Shown here in pieces: positions 52,745 to 62,534 of a DNA stretch of 64,000 nt. The stretch's first letter is position 1, and every line of letters begins with the position of its first letter. The notes beneath the pieces were generated by a model that saw only the letters and a program-made list of their open reading frames with translations, did no database searches and was not told the DNA's origin. The position numbers were made by a program, and so were the translations under genes. Origin of the DNA: Isoetes taiwanensis (taxonomy: Eukaryota; Streptophyta; Lycopodiopsida; Isoetales; Isoetaceae); contig JAJEKV010000289.1 of NCBI GenBank assembly GCA_021234155.1, forward strand, positions 1 through 64,000, in the 5' to 3' direction.

Positions 52745-53172
52745 TACTTTGTTTGCCTTTTTAGGACTCAGTCGAGAAAGACCCTCAAACTTTTGCATTT
52801 TTAAGCTTTGAGCTGCCTTTCTCAACTTTCGGTCGAGAAAGGCCTTCGATCCCTAAAACCTGCGTTTCTGGCTTTGAGCTGCCTTTCTCGACTTCGCTGA
52901 GTCGAAAGGACCTGTCCCCCTAAAACTTGCGTTTTTGGCTTTGTTGCCTTTTCGACTCCGTCGAGAAAGGCCTTCCCAACCCTAAAACTGCGTTTACGGC
53001 CTTGAGCGCCTTTCTCGATTTCGCCGAGTCGAAAGGCCTTCCCCATCCCTAAAACTGCGTTTTTAAGCTTTGGTGCCTTTCTCGACTCGCGAGTCGAGAA
53101 AGGCCTTCTGACCCTAAAACCTGCGTTTTCACTTTGTTGCCTTTTCTCGACTCGCTGAGTCGAAAAAGATAT
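52745..53172. repeat. Array of seven ~63-bp units each holding a palindrome
   Basis: Unit consensus: CCTTTCTCGACTCGC/GAGTCGAGAAAGG, then CCTTCNNNCCCTAAAACTGC, then GTTTTTNGGCTTTGAGCTG. Palindrome centres lie near 52,778, 52,835, 52,900, 52,960, 53,025, 53,090 and 53,152. Each unit can form a stem of 10-13 bp. The open frame of 74 codons through it is a by-product of the repeat. Confidence 0.85.
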
Positions 53173-53530
53173 ACTTTAATGTTTTCCCTCCCGAGCTGCC
53201 TTTTCTCATGCACTGTATTTTCAAAAATGGCCCTAAGGCGTGTTTTATTTTATTTTCTTGACTAATTTGATTTTGTCTCTTGCGGTCCTTATCTCGACCG
53301 GATAGTACATGCTTGGGAGCAATGAAAAGATCGAGTTCATTGAAGAAAGGTGCCGAGAAGAGGGTGGTGACATCGAGTTGGACATACAAGCTGCGTGGTC
53401 CATAAAGGAACTCCTCATACAAATTTCTATAAATCGTAAGGCTGCTCTCTGGTGACTAGGAGAGCTCCTGGCGCCCTTTGCCTTTGGGTGGTTCATGTGT
53501 GAAGAGGGTGTAATCATTGTGCCCATACCA
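53129..53530 (-). pseudogene. Unclassified coding-like remnant
   Basis: Minus-strand frame YEEFLYGPRSLYVQLDVTTL, FSAPFFNELDLFIAPKHVLS, GRDKDRKRQNQ, with a preceding shifted frame (HEPPKGKGRQELS). Balanced composition suggests former coding. No family recognised. Confidence 0.3.
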
Positions 53531-54019
53531 CCACTATGGTCTCTTCACCTTTGTAATATATATTGTAATGAGCCCATTTATAAATATAAGGTATCTCAAA
53601 ACTAGTATTTTTGGGTGATTAAGTAAACAATTTGCTTAATTTTTTGTTGGAATTTGTGATCTATTGTCTACCCACCTAAGAAAAATAAAGCCAAAATGTT
53701 CAACTAAGAATCTTTTCAATTAGAACTTTGGTTTCAAAATTTGTAATGAAATTCCTATGTTTGCGTTGCATTGTTCTTGTTCTCGACAAGCTATCCAAGA
53801 AAATTTGGAAGAAAAGCTTGGATGCACACTAATAGACAAAAATTCCAATTATGGCGATTTTTTGGTCGAGGTGCTTCTTTTGTGTAAATTGAGGGGTTCC
53901 CAAAAAAGTTAGTACTTCCATATTTGGGTCAACCAGCGTGCTAACTCTGAATTGGGATACTTTAACCTAAGACAAAGTCTTGCCAACTAACGAGGAGTTA
54001 GGCTATGGCGGTGCAATGA

Positions 54020-54049
54020 CTTGGTCTACCAAAATCATGCTTTCGATAC
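54020..54049 (-). other. Split primer-binding-site region of another LTR element
   Basis: Plus strand CTTGGTCTACCAAAATC...CTTTCGATAC matches CTTGGTCTACCAAGATG...GCTCGGATAC at the 30.5-kb PBS. On the minus strand this is GTATCGAAAGC followed by the same leader. The LTR of element C begins immediately beside it, so element C apparently inserted into the PBS of a TGTGAC-family element whose interior runs to lower coordinates. Confidence 0.5.
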
Positions 54050-54626
54050 TGTTTGGGGTGCAGGTTGGGAACTCACGGAAGGCAGGTCCTCTGTGAGGAC
54101 CCAGTGGATCTAACGGGAGAGTCAGGGGGACTATGTCCGCTTGGGATTTGCAAGAAGAGAAGAAGAAGAAAAGCAGAACAAATGAGAGAAAAGATGATAA
54201 GCTTCCTTGATATCAATGATGAAAATACATGAACTCTACTTAATAGAGAAAAGCGAAAGGAGACAAGACTCAAAACTCATCTAAAAACTCATGTGCTAGC
54301 TCTACTCATATATATAGTACAATGGCCTTGGGCCCAATATAGACACTCGGTGATCTCGGTGCCGACTCACGGAAGGGCCTGATTCTGAGGAATGTTGGCG
54401 GTGCCTCTTGAAGTGCCTAGAATCTTGTGGTGGCCTTGGCGGTGCGGGCCGTCACTTGTCTGGCGGCGCCTCTTGTTGGCTGACCAAAGGCTTTGGCTGC
54501 GTGGTCTGCTTGGCTTGGCTTCTGGCGGAGCCTTTGATGGCTGACCCGTGGTGGCCCGAGGATCCTTGAGCTTGACCTGGTCCGTTGTATGCATGAATAG
54601 TCTGTACCGGGAGGGCGGGACTAACC
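54050..54626 (-). repeat. Element C 3' LTR
   Basis: Reads on the minus strand GGTTAGTCCC at the outer PPT side and ends CACCCCAAACA. Shares CCTAGAATC/GATTCTAGGCACTTCAAG, TATATATGAGTAGAGCTAGC and TTAGATCCACTGGGTCCTC with the element B LTRs. 577 bp. Confidence 0.88.
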
Positions 54627-54639
54627 TCCCACCAAGCGA

Positions 54640-55850
54640 CACTTTCGAGTGAAGAAAAAGGAGGAAGTGTTTACGAGGCGGGGAAGCCATCATGCGAAAG
54701 TGATCCTCACGGGGGTGAGGGCCGGGCACCATTATGAATGCGGCTAATGAGATCTGGCGTGTTTGAAGAAGCGGGAGGAGTGTTTTGGCCAAGGGCGGGG
54801 ATCTGCATCAATAAAGCGAGGCGTACCATGTCTTCAAAGAGGCGGCGTGGGCGTCACGAAGAAATGTCTTGACATTCCATGAGGAGGCAGTGCGGAGGCC
54901 AAAAACGCGACACTGGCATTTGGATTGCGATGAAAAATGGGGCCGCTGCCGATTTAAGGAGCTTAGCAAAATGCATTTGAGGGCAGCACAAAAACCTGCT
55001 TGAAGATGGGTGAAGGATCGGTGAGGTGGTGGCGATGCGCAAGAAGGTGTCAAGACCATGAAGCGCATCCAGCCGGGCGTTGCCAACCAGCTCATTAGCA
55101 ATGTAGATCAATTGGTGGTGGTGTCAGTGGCACCTTCTTCCCAATGTGGCCCGAACAAAGCGTGGATCCCCAGGAGATCCGTCGAGATCTGAGGTGGTGT
55201 CCATCCGGCATGACCATCCATGACCTTGGTCCAAAAAAAGGCAATGTCGGAAGTCGGGGAACACGGGGCGTGGAGAATGCGCCCGAGGGGAAGCATAGGG
55301 AGAAGGAACCATGCAGGTGGGCGTGGGTTCTTGGCGGTCTCCACTGAATTGGTGACAAGATCCGGATCAAGAGCGACACCAAGCGATCCCAAAAGAAGCG
55401 AAGGTGAGAGTTGTGGGAGGGCTATCCCATCCGTGGGGACCGTCTTGCTATCCATGAGCTTATGGCGATTGTAACCGGCGTGAGTCTTTGCATATAAATT
55501 TGTGCATAGGGAAGATCCACCGGGATGTCCTAGATACTTCACGATTTGTTCTGGCGCTTAAGCTTGCGAGGAGAGATAAATGATTGGCAAGCTTCGGGCA
55601 TGTACTCGATGAAGAGTTTGGAGTGCGGCGGGATCCATAAGATATGGATTGTTATCTGAAGCACCCATTGCGATGGGGTCACCACGAAAAAGGCTGGCGT
55701 GGCCCATTTCCAAAGTGTTCTGTGTATCACCCGGATAGAAATCATGAAATATGTAAGCCATGGGCTGAACCACTCTGAAGGTGATAAAGTGCGGATCGGC
55801 CGCGGTGTATGAGATCAAAGACCACAAAGCCCTGGCACAACCCTTTGTCT
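54640..55850 (-). pseudogene. Element C extra gene, C-terminal region
   Basis: VVQPMAYIFHDFYPGDTQNT, NNPYLMDPAALQTL, KYLGHPGGSSLCTNLYA, LDPDLVTNSVETAKNP, FFWTKVMDGHAGWTPP, RFMVLTPSCASPP, GFCAALKCILLSSLNRQRP and PRKHFLLFLH. These match the element B blocks in order, across frameshifts. It ends a few bases before the polypurine tract. Confidence 0.5.
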
Positions 55851-56212
55851 TCAATGGAGAGTTACGGCCAAATCAGAAGAAAATCTGCCTTTGCTCGGGG
55901 GAATATCCACGGGTCCATCTGCGCATGCCGCCGAGAAAGGAAGAGGTGGCGTCGAGCAACCACATAATCGTGATAGCGGGGAAGGGGCGGGAAGTCAGCG
56001 GGCATTACATTAAGAATGGCGGTATGGCGTCAAGTTTTGCTTGAGCCTCATCGGTGACCCGAATAACTTCTTTGCGGTTGTTGTTCAAGATCGCGGATCG
56101 GTTGTCCTTTTCGAGCGGCGAGGCGTGGCCTGGTCCGCGGACCCGTTCGAGAAGTGTTGACTGGGAGGAGGATTTCCCGGAGTATTGAGGCGAAACGCGG
56201 CAATCTCCAGCG

Positions 56213-57592
56213 TCATCGGTATCTTACGTTTACGCACCTCGTAAAGGCTGATCTTGAAGAGAGGTGGTGAGAGGTGCGTGTAGAAATTTGCGAGCCGTCA
56301 AGGAGGCAACTTGGCGTCCGTCTTTGAAAGGTTTTGAACTTGAGTGCTGAAATTTTCACAAAGTTCGGATTACAAGGCATTGAGCTTAGCAATATCTGCG
56401 TCCTTGGTACTTTCGGGAGGCGGACTTTGGACTTGTTGTGCTCCAATAAATTCTGAATTTCGATTGGGCTGAGCTGTTGATCTGCAAGTTGGCTGACTTG
56501 AGCTTGTGCACTTTTGAGATCTGCATGAGCACGTAAGAGAGCTTCATGCTTGTCTTGAAGTTTGGCCTCAAAGTTGCAACTTAGGCGATTTGCGGCTTGA
56601 AGGTCTGGTGTCTGCATCGAGAGGCTTCTAGTGCGTTGAACCCGCTCATAAGGCGTCTTGGGATTCTTGTAACTTGAGGAAGCGGCGGCAGGCATCCCTG
56701 GCGTCTTGATACAACAAGCCCGGCGAGGGTGTTGTGGTGGTGGAGCGGGCTGTTGCTGGTTTGTGATGTTTGGGAAAAATGGTGTGAAGTGGATGGTGTA
56801 GCGGAGGAGGGAGGCGGTGACATGGGTGTGCGGACTTTGGACATGACCCGGGGAAAGGCAGGCGTGAAGTGCCGGCTTGGTGAGTTATTGGAAGGGGGGC
56901 GGAGTGGAATTATGAAATTTGGTGGTGTGGGAGGGAAGTAATGGCGGATGAGGGCTTGAAAGTGGCCTCCCACGAGAAACTTGAGAAATGGAAGTGGTAC
57001 CCCTAAAGGCGGTCCATTTCTTGGGAAAGGCGATAGAACATCATTTGGGGCCAATCTATGTGGTGTTTGGTGTGTGTAGCGGTGAGGACCAGGTTATAGA
57101 AAGGCTTATTGATATGGGTGTTCTTGATAGAATACCCAAGGAACTTCATACAGAGAAATTTAACAAAGGTTTCGTGAGGCTTGTCGATATTGGTGGGACG
57201 ATGGACATTGGCATGATAGCGAGGTGCACCAAACTCGTGACATCGAGATCTGTATAGCGGAGAACCATGATACACAAAGGGGTGTGCAAGGGAATATGAA
57301 ATACCTCAGAAATCAAATGTTGAGTCGTGAAATGGTGGTGCCATCGACCACGGTGGTGTAGCCTTGCGGTACATTAGCGATATTGGCGATGAAGCTGCTT
57401 CAAGCTGGTCGGGATTTGGGCCGGAAGTTCCATTTGAGAGAATTAAGTAAAGCTTGTGGCGTTCGGCGACTTCTTTATTTGGGCCAACAAAGGGCTTCCG
57501 CGGAAAGTGGGCGTCAAGAAGGATCTGGATGCAAAAAGGCCCGGATCCTTGGGAGCGGTAGCTTGAAGTGTAGAAAATCTTGGGGCAGCCAT
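56213..57592 (-). pseudogene. Element C extra gene, N-terminal domain to coiled coil
   Basis: Starts at ATG 57,592 (CCATGG context): MAAP, then PFVGPNKEVAERHKL, ILSNGTSGPNPDQLEAASSP, KFLGYSIKNTHINKPFYNLV, LTATHTKHHIDWPQMMFYRL, a Ser/Thr/Pro linker, and LEAKLQDKHEALLRAHADLK followed by SAQAQVSQLADQQ. Same domain order as element B. One frame covers linker to coiled coil for over 150 codons in two stretches. Confidence 0.65.
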
Positions 57593-57926
57593 GGTAACGA
57601 TTTTGCGAAAGCGAAGAGTGATTCAAAAGGCGGGAGGAGGGCGAAAGTCGAAACCACGGAGGACAAAAGTATGAAGGAGCGAAAAGGTTTGTTTTAGGGC
57701 GCACTGGCTGGGAAGCGAAGAGGTATGAAGAGTCTGGAAGCGGAGCCGTTGATGGTGCGGTGTCAAAAGATGCCAAGAAAGGGTATTGAGAGGCAAAAAT
57801 TTGGCTAAGTCCCAAAAAGCGTAAAGGGAGAAGCAATGAGCGGTGAGGATGAGGCGTGAAAGAAGGATCGGATGTGGCGGTGGCAAAGGACACACATTAA
57901 TGTTAAACCAGGCGTGAAAAGAAGGA

Positions 57927-58433
57927 ATGGCATTCAATCTTTGGCAACTTCGAAGTGGGATATCATTAAAAGGAATGTGTCGGAAAGGTACCATGGCTAG
58001 ATATGCGGCGGGAGAAAAGATTCTCATTTTAAGCTTGACCTTGCATTGCAAACCGTTGGCGATTTGTGTGATTGGTCCCGTCGACAAGGAGTTCCTCGAT
58101 TGGCTATATAAGGCGAAGGCAAGGAATAACAAAGGCATCCGATGGCGCTTCGGTATGGGCTGCTTCTTTGGTTTGAGCGAAGGCGCACTATGCCCACTAA
58201 GCTGTCGGGAGTGGATTACTTGCAAGATGAATTATGCGGATCTCTGGCTGCCACAGCAAGTGGCATTGAATGGGCGGCTGGTGTGTGCGGGATGGCTGAA
58301 CATCCGACCGAAGACCAGCGGGATGGAGGTGGTTACGCACCTTATTTGGGATCGGGCGAGAACCTCTACCATCTCCTCGCATCACCCTGCTCCGAACCGG
58401 GTAGGGGTTTTCCTCTTAGGACTTAGTAGATAG
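57927..58433 (+). CDS. Element C antisense ORF, 168 codons
   Basis: Open plus-strand frame opposite to gag-pol: MAFNLWQLRSGISLKGMCRK, ILSLTLHCKPLAICVIGPVD, KEFLDWLYKAKARNN, GIRWRFG. After that the element B similarity moves to another frame (YLQDELCGSLAATASGIEW, VCGMAEHPTEDQRDGGG). Conserved between the two copies over its whole length at protein level, which random antisense sequence would not normally show. Role unknown. It occupies the place of the antisense gene known from Tat-lineage elements. Confidence 0.5.
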   Translation: MAFNLWQLRSGISLKGMCRKGTMARYAAGEKILILSLTLHCKPLAICVIGPVDKEFLDWLYKAKARNNKGIRWRFGMGCFFGLSEGALCPLSCREWITCKMNYADLWLPQQVALNGRLVCAGWLNIRPKTSGMEVVTHLIWDRARTSTISSHHPAPNRVGVFLLGLSR

Positions 58434-58465
58434 GGCTCACGAGCCCGTTTTTGTATATATAGGCG

Positions 58466-58503
58466 GTGCCCATAAGCGGAAATATTTGGGCTGCGCCCAT
58501 TTT
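58466..58503. repeat. Eroded GC-rich hairpin after integrase
   Basis: GGCGGTGCCCATAAGCGGAA...TTGGGCTGCGCCC is the reverse-complement counterpart of the perfect hairpin at 43,085-43,121 in element B, now with several mismatches in the stem. Confidence 0.55.
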
Positions 58504-58599
58504 TTAAAAAAATCTCCACTATAATATAATATACCGCCTTTCTAGTCACTTTACGTGGTGTTTGCTTCTTGAGCTGTCTCGTTTGTTGATGTTCACTTT

Positions 58600-59900
58600 A
58601 CGTGTGATGAAATGCTTTGAGGCGAAAACCATTAACCAATGTAGGTAATGGAGTGCCATCTAACTTCTGCCGGTTGGAAGCGCTTGGTCTAACCACTTGA
58701 ACAATTTGATAAAGGGCCAAACCAGCGAAACTTGAGTTTACAGGAAAATTTTTGTACACGGAATCATAAAGAAGAACCAAATCGCCTTCTTTGAATGTTT
58801 TTGTCTTGAGGCGTTTGTCATGTAAAGATTTTTGCAAGCTGTTGTCCATGAAGAACACGAATATAAGCATCCGTCGAAGTTCATCCAAGCTGTTCTAATT
58901 GATAGACCCTTTCTTTGAGTGCGGCGGGTGGATTATGGCGTGCTTGGTTGAAAGCGGGTGTTGGAAGGATGTATTCAAAGCGGCATGAGAGCTTCGACCA
59001 TAAACCAATTTAAAAAGGAGTGTGGCCGGTAGCAATCTTGAAACAAGTATTGTAGGCCCAAAAAACGATAGGAAGTTTTGTGCACGCCAATCATGCGGGA
59101 AGCGTCACAAATTTTCTTGAGAATGGTGACGAGTTTTGTTGGTGCTACGCCAAACCATTACCTTGAGGATAGTAAGGTGTGCTCTTGTGATGATGTATCG
59201 GGGAGATAATCCGTCGGCTCCTTGATAGTATGATTGATGAAATGAACACCACGGTCAGCGACCAGCTCAGGTGGGGCAGCCGAATCGGCGTGATAATTTG
59301 TTGATAGAGGACCTATTTGTGCTTGCTGCGGTGTTATGCGGAAGTGCACAAGCTTCCGCCCATTTGGTGGCGTGGTCGGTGAGAACGAGAATGTAGCGAG
59401 ACGCGGGTGTGCAGCGGGGGAGGATCTATAGGTCCCACAAAGTCCATTCCCATTTCTTTGAAGGGAAGTGGCGTGGCGGCCGGCGTCAAGGAAGGCGTCC
59501 GCGGGGCGTGGGGGCGTCCCCCCCCCGGCAAAGCGTCACCGCGTCTTGGCGTGGGCGTGAGCATCTTTGAAGCGTGGGCCAATAATACCCAGCGAGAAGG
59601 ATTTTTGCGTGCCGTGGTGTCACCATGAAAATGACCACCACCTAGCCCTTGATGAGCTTCTCGAACAATATCACGGAACTTCATGAGGTAGAACACGGCG
59701 TCGAAGGATGGTGTCCTTACCCTTTTGTAGAGATGTCACGCAACCATGGTGTAGTCACGGACCTCGGAGAAATTGATGGCGGCAGGATTGCGCTTGGCGG
59801 GAGAAGGCGTCTCGTCTTACGGTGGAAGAGCACGTGAGGAGAATGCTGCTGAAAATCATGGAACCAATGTGGTGTTTGCCGTGACTAAAAAATTTGAGCA
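58600..59900 (-). pseudogene. Element C integrase
   Basis: DIVREAHQGLGGGHFHGDTT (zinc-binding His), then broken Cys pair, TPAATPLPFKEMGMDFVGPI (core start), LVADRGVHFINHTIK (second aspartate block), then LQKSLHDKRLKTKTFKEGDL, FAGLALYQIVQVVRPS and LDGTPLPTLVNGF. Many frameshifts, order intact. It ends 100 bp before the hairpin. Confidence 0.8.
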
Positions 59901-59949
59901 TCGGGGAAAGGCGTCACGAGACTCGGTTGAGGGATCATCGTGTGGATGC

Positions 59950-60420
59950 GTGAAAGATAATCCGGAACGACATGAGATTTACCCGGCCTTATGAGCGATT
60001 TCAAAAGGAGCAAATTCTTGGAGAAGAAGGACCCAACGAGCAATGCGGCCCGTGGGCGTGGACTTGTTGATCAAATAGAGGAGTGCTTGGTGGTCCACAA
60101 AGAACTTGATTTGTGCCCAAAAGGTAATGGCGGGCGTTGGACCCGAGAAAATGAGACCCAAAGCTTCACGCTCAGGTGGCGAGAATAGTTGCTTTCATGA
60201 GAAATTGAGTTTTTTTTTGGCGTAGCGATTTGGTTTGTCGATTGTGCGCATCATATTCTTGAAAAAACGGCTCAATAGCAAGCGAGACATCGACATGAGC
60301 ATGAAAGGGCTTGTCCCATTGAGGAGGAACAAAACGGTGCACGAGTAAGCAAAAGCTTCATTTGTTGGAAGCGACTTCCGCTGGGAATTCAAGCCCGGGT
60401 GGATTAGATCACCCGTGAGT
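59950..60420 (-). pseudogene. Element C RNase H
   Basis: IKFFVDHQALLYLINKS near 60,090 and FLLNGTSPFMLMSMSRLLLS near 60,310, equivalent to the element A and B blocks. Frameshifted. Confidence 0.7.
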
Positions 60421-60449
60421 TTATGAATGGGATCGCAATGGCTGCTAGT

Positions 60450-61240
60450 CGGGTATGAAGGTGGAGTAATAATTGACCTTACCGGGAAAGGCGTGTCTCC
60501 TTGATATTGGCTGGTGCTTGAGCCTTGAGCACACTGGCCCGATTTTGGCGGGGATGCGTGGTGATACGCTTTCTGGCGACAACATGGCCCTATGAGAACA
60601 CGGAGGTGGTATAAAAGGTGCATTTCGGGAGTTGAGACTAATCTTGGGACTCATCACATTTACGGAAGGCGAGTTCCAATTTATCAAATGGTCAGCCATG
60701 GGCGTGGCGAGAGAAGTCATCTTGAAAAATTTGCAAGAAGGGATTTTCCTTCATGAAATCATGGCGAGAGCATGATCGTTGAAGCGTTGATGGAGAGTTT
60801 GATAATCAAAAGGAACCACCTTGTAGGCAAAAGTGCCCCCCGGGGGGGTGGTGAAAGTGGTCTTGAGTTGATCAGATTCTTTGATTGAGATCGATTGTAG
60901 CGGAAAAACCATCCATAAAGGAGTACATCTCATGTCGACCACCTCTTCGAACACAGTGCGTGAAGGGAAGTGGAAAATGATCACGCTCGTGGCTTTGATT
61001 GAGTTTCAGATAGTCCACCTGGGGCGGATCTTACCATTGTGTTTAAGGGCAATGGCGATGGGGCTCACCCATTGAGAATGTTTGACCTCATAGATCAAAC
61101 TGCGGCAAGGAGTTTGTCAATTTCCGCCTTGGCGAGCGATCCGCGGTAATTAGGGTTGAGCGTCTTTGTCGTTGCTACTGGTCGTGCATCGATTTGGTAG
61201 GAATGGTGAGTTCCCCAAGCTTTTGTTGATTCCCGAAGAT
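60450..61240 (-). pseudogene. Element C reverse transcriptase
   Basis: LGNSPFLPNRC leader, FPSRTVFEEVVDMRCTP, QSISIKESDQLKTTFTTPPG and GTFAYKVVPFDYQTLHQRF. The active-site block LQIFQDDF lies near 60,720, then FPGKVNYYSTFIPD near 60,450. Frameshifts and missing parts between. Confidence 0.8.
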
Positions 61241-61739
61241 CTTTGTAACTCAGGCGAAAATGTGTTTGAATTTTTTGAGCGGCTTGGCGGCCTGATTACG
61301 ATAAGGGCCGGAAGATTTGCGACAATGCGGACGGGTTGATTGTTGCGGCGTCCACAATTTCGACTTACGGATGCGAATATGGGGTATGACGGTATCTGGA
61401 CAATGTGTGCGGAGGTTGGAGCATAACAGGATCGTGGCACTGCGTGGTGAAAAAAGAGGGGTTGCTTTCGGTTTCATCGGCGAGAGAGGTTGCTTCATGG
61501 CGGCGTGTACATCAGCGGGGAGTTGCGGGGAGGTGCGACATCGAAAAGTGATCAAGCGTTGGATTCGATTGCAAGGAGCGGGTAGGGGTCAAGCAAAAGC
61601 CCACGGCTGGTCACGATCAAGTCATTTCTCCCCAAGGATCGGCATATTGGGGTAGGGATGGCGGACTTCGCGGTGGAGCTGAACGATAAATATTACGAGC
61701 TTCTTGAGAATGCGTAATGCGAGAGAGGGTTCCGCATTG

Positions 61740-62200
61740 TCAGCAAAAATGATCTTGCCTGTTTGCAAGTCCATGGTGGCATTGAGATGACCATCGGTGA
61801 TGACTAAGCGGTCCGTGGCCCGGTAATGGATACTCTTTGCTGGGCGGAGAAAAGGTCTGCGCCGACCGGCATTTCATAGTCACACGGATCTTCGCCCGAC
61901 TTTCCAAACTCCAAATTCCATGGGAAGCGGAGATCACCAATGTTGATGTGAAGAATAGGTGTGGCCTTGAGGTCGGCGTGATATGGCCATTAGCCAATTT
62001 GATGTCATATGGGGCCGCGAAAGAGTTGTGTGATGCCCATTTGTTTTGCGGAGTTTATCCGTGATGAGATTGGCTGCGCTACCTCCATCTATTTGAACAT
62101 GGTTGACTTGCTGATTACCCAAGTGGCATGGGCCGTGGGTGTAGAGGTACCCACGACCCCAACTAAAGCAGGTTGGGGTGGTGCTGGTCCTTGAGGCGGG
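61740..62200 (-). pseudogene. Element C protease region
   Basis: NHVQIDGGSAANLITDKLRK is the best-preserved protease active site of the three elements. It is followed by MTSNWLMAISRRPQGHT (LANGHI block in the ancestral frame) and SASHGIWSLES. The Asp-Gly-Gly-Ser core recalls Tat-lineage proteases. Confidence 0.75.
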
Positions 62201-62534
62201 GGCGAGTTTCAAAATGGTTGCCAAGCTTAAAGGAATTTTGATCTTGGCTAGCTCCTCTTGGAGTTCTAGAGGCACATGAGAAAAAGGATCTGCTTTGGTT
62301 CCTTTGGTGTGGGGAGTGCGTGGTAGGGAAGCGGCAACTTCTTGAGTAAGTCAACCTCGGCTGACAATATTGGGATCGTCGAGGCGTGGAGGTTGAGATG
62401 TGGAAGGGTATCTTGTCTTTGTTGAGCTCTGGTGGTGGCATGAACATTTGCCAATGTGCGGCCTTGGCGGCTTGCATGAGGTTCAAAATGCTTTGGCGAA
62501 CTTTGGGCATGACATGTGGCATGAGCTTCTCAAG

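Noticed and set aside
52745-53172. CRISPR-like array
   Set aside because: Repeats are palindromic but the spacers are also repeated, and the context is a plant nuclear genome.
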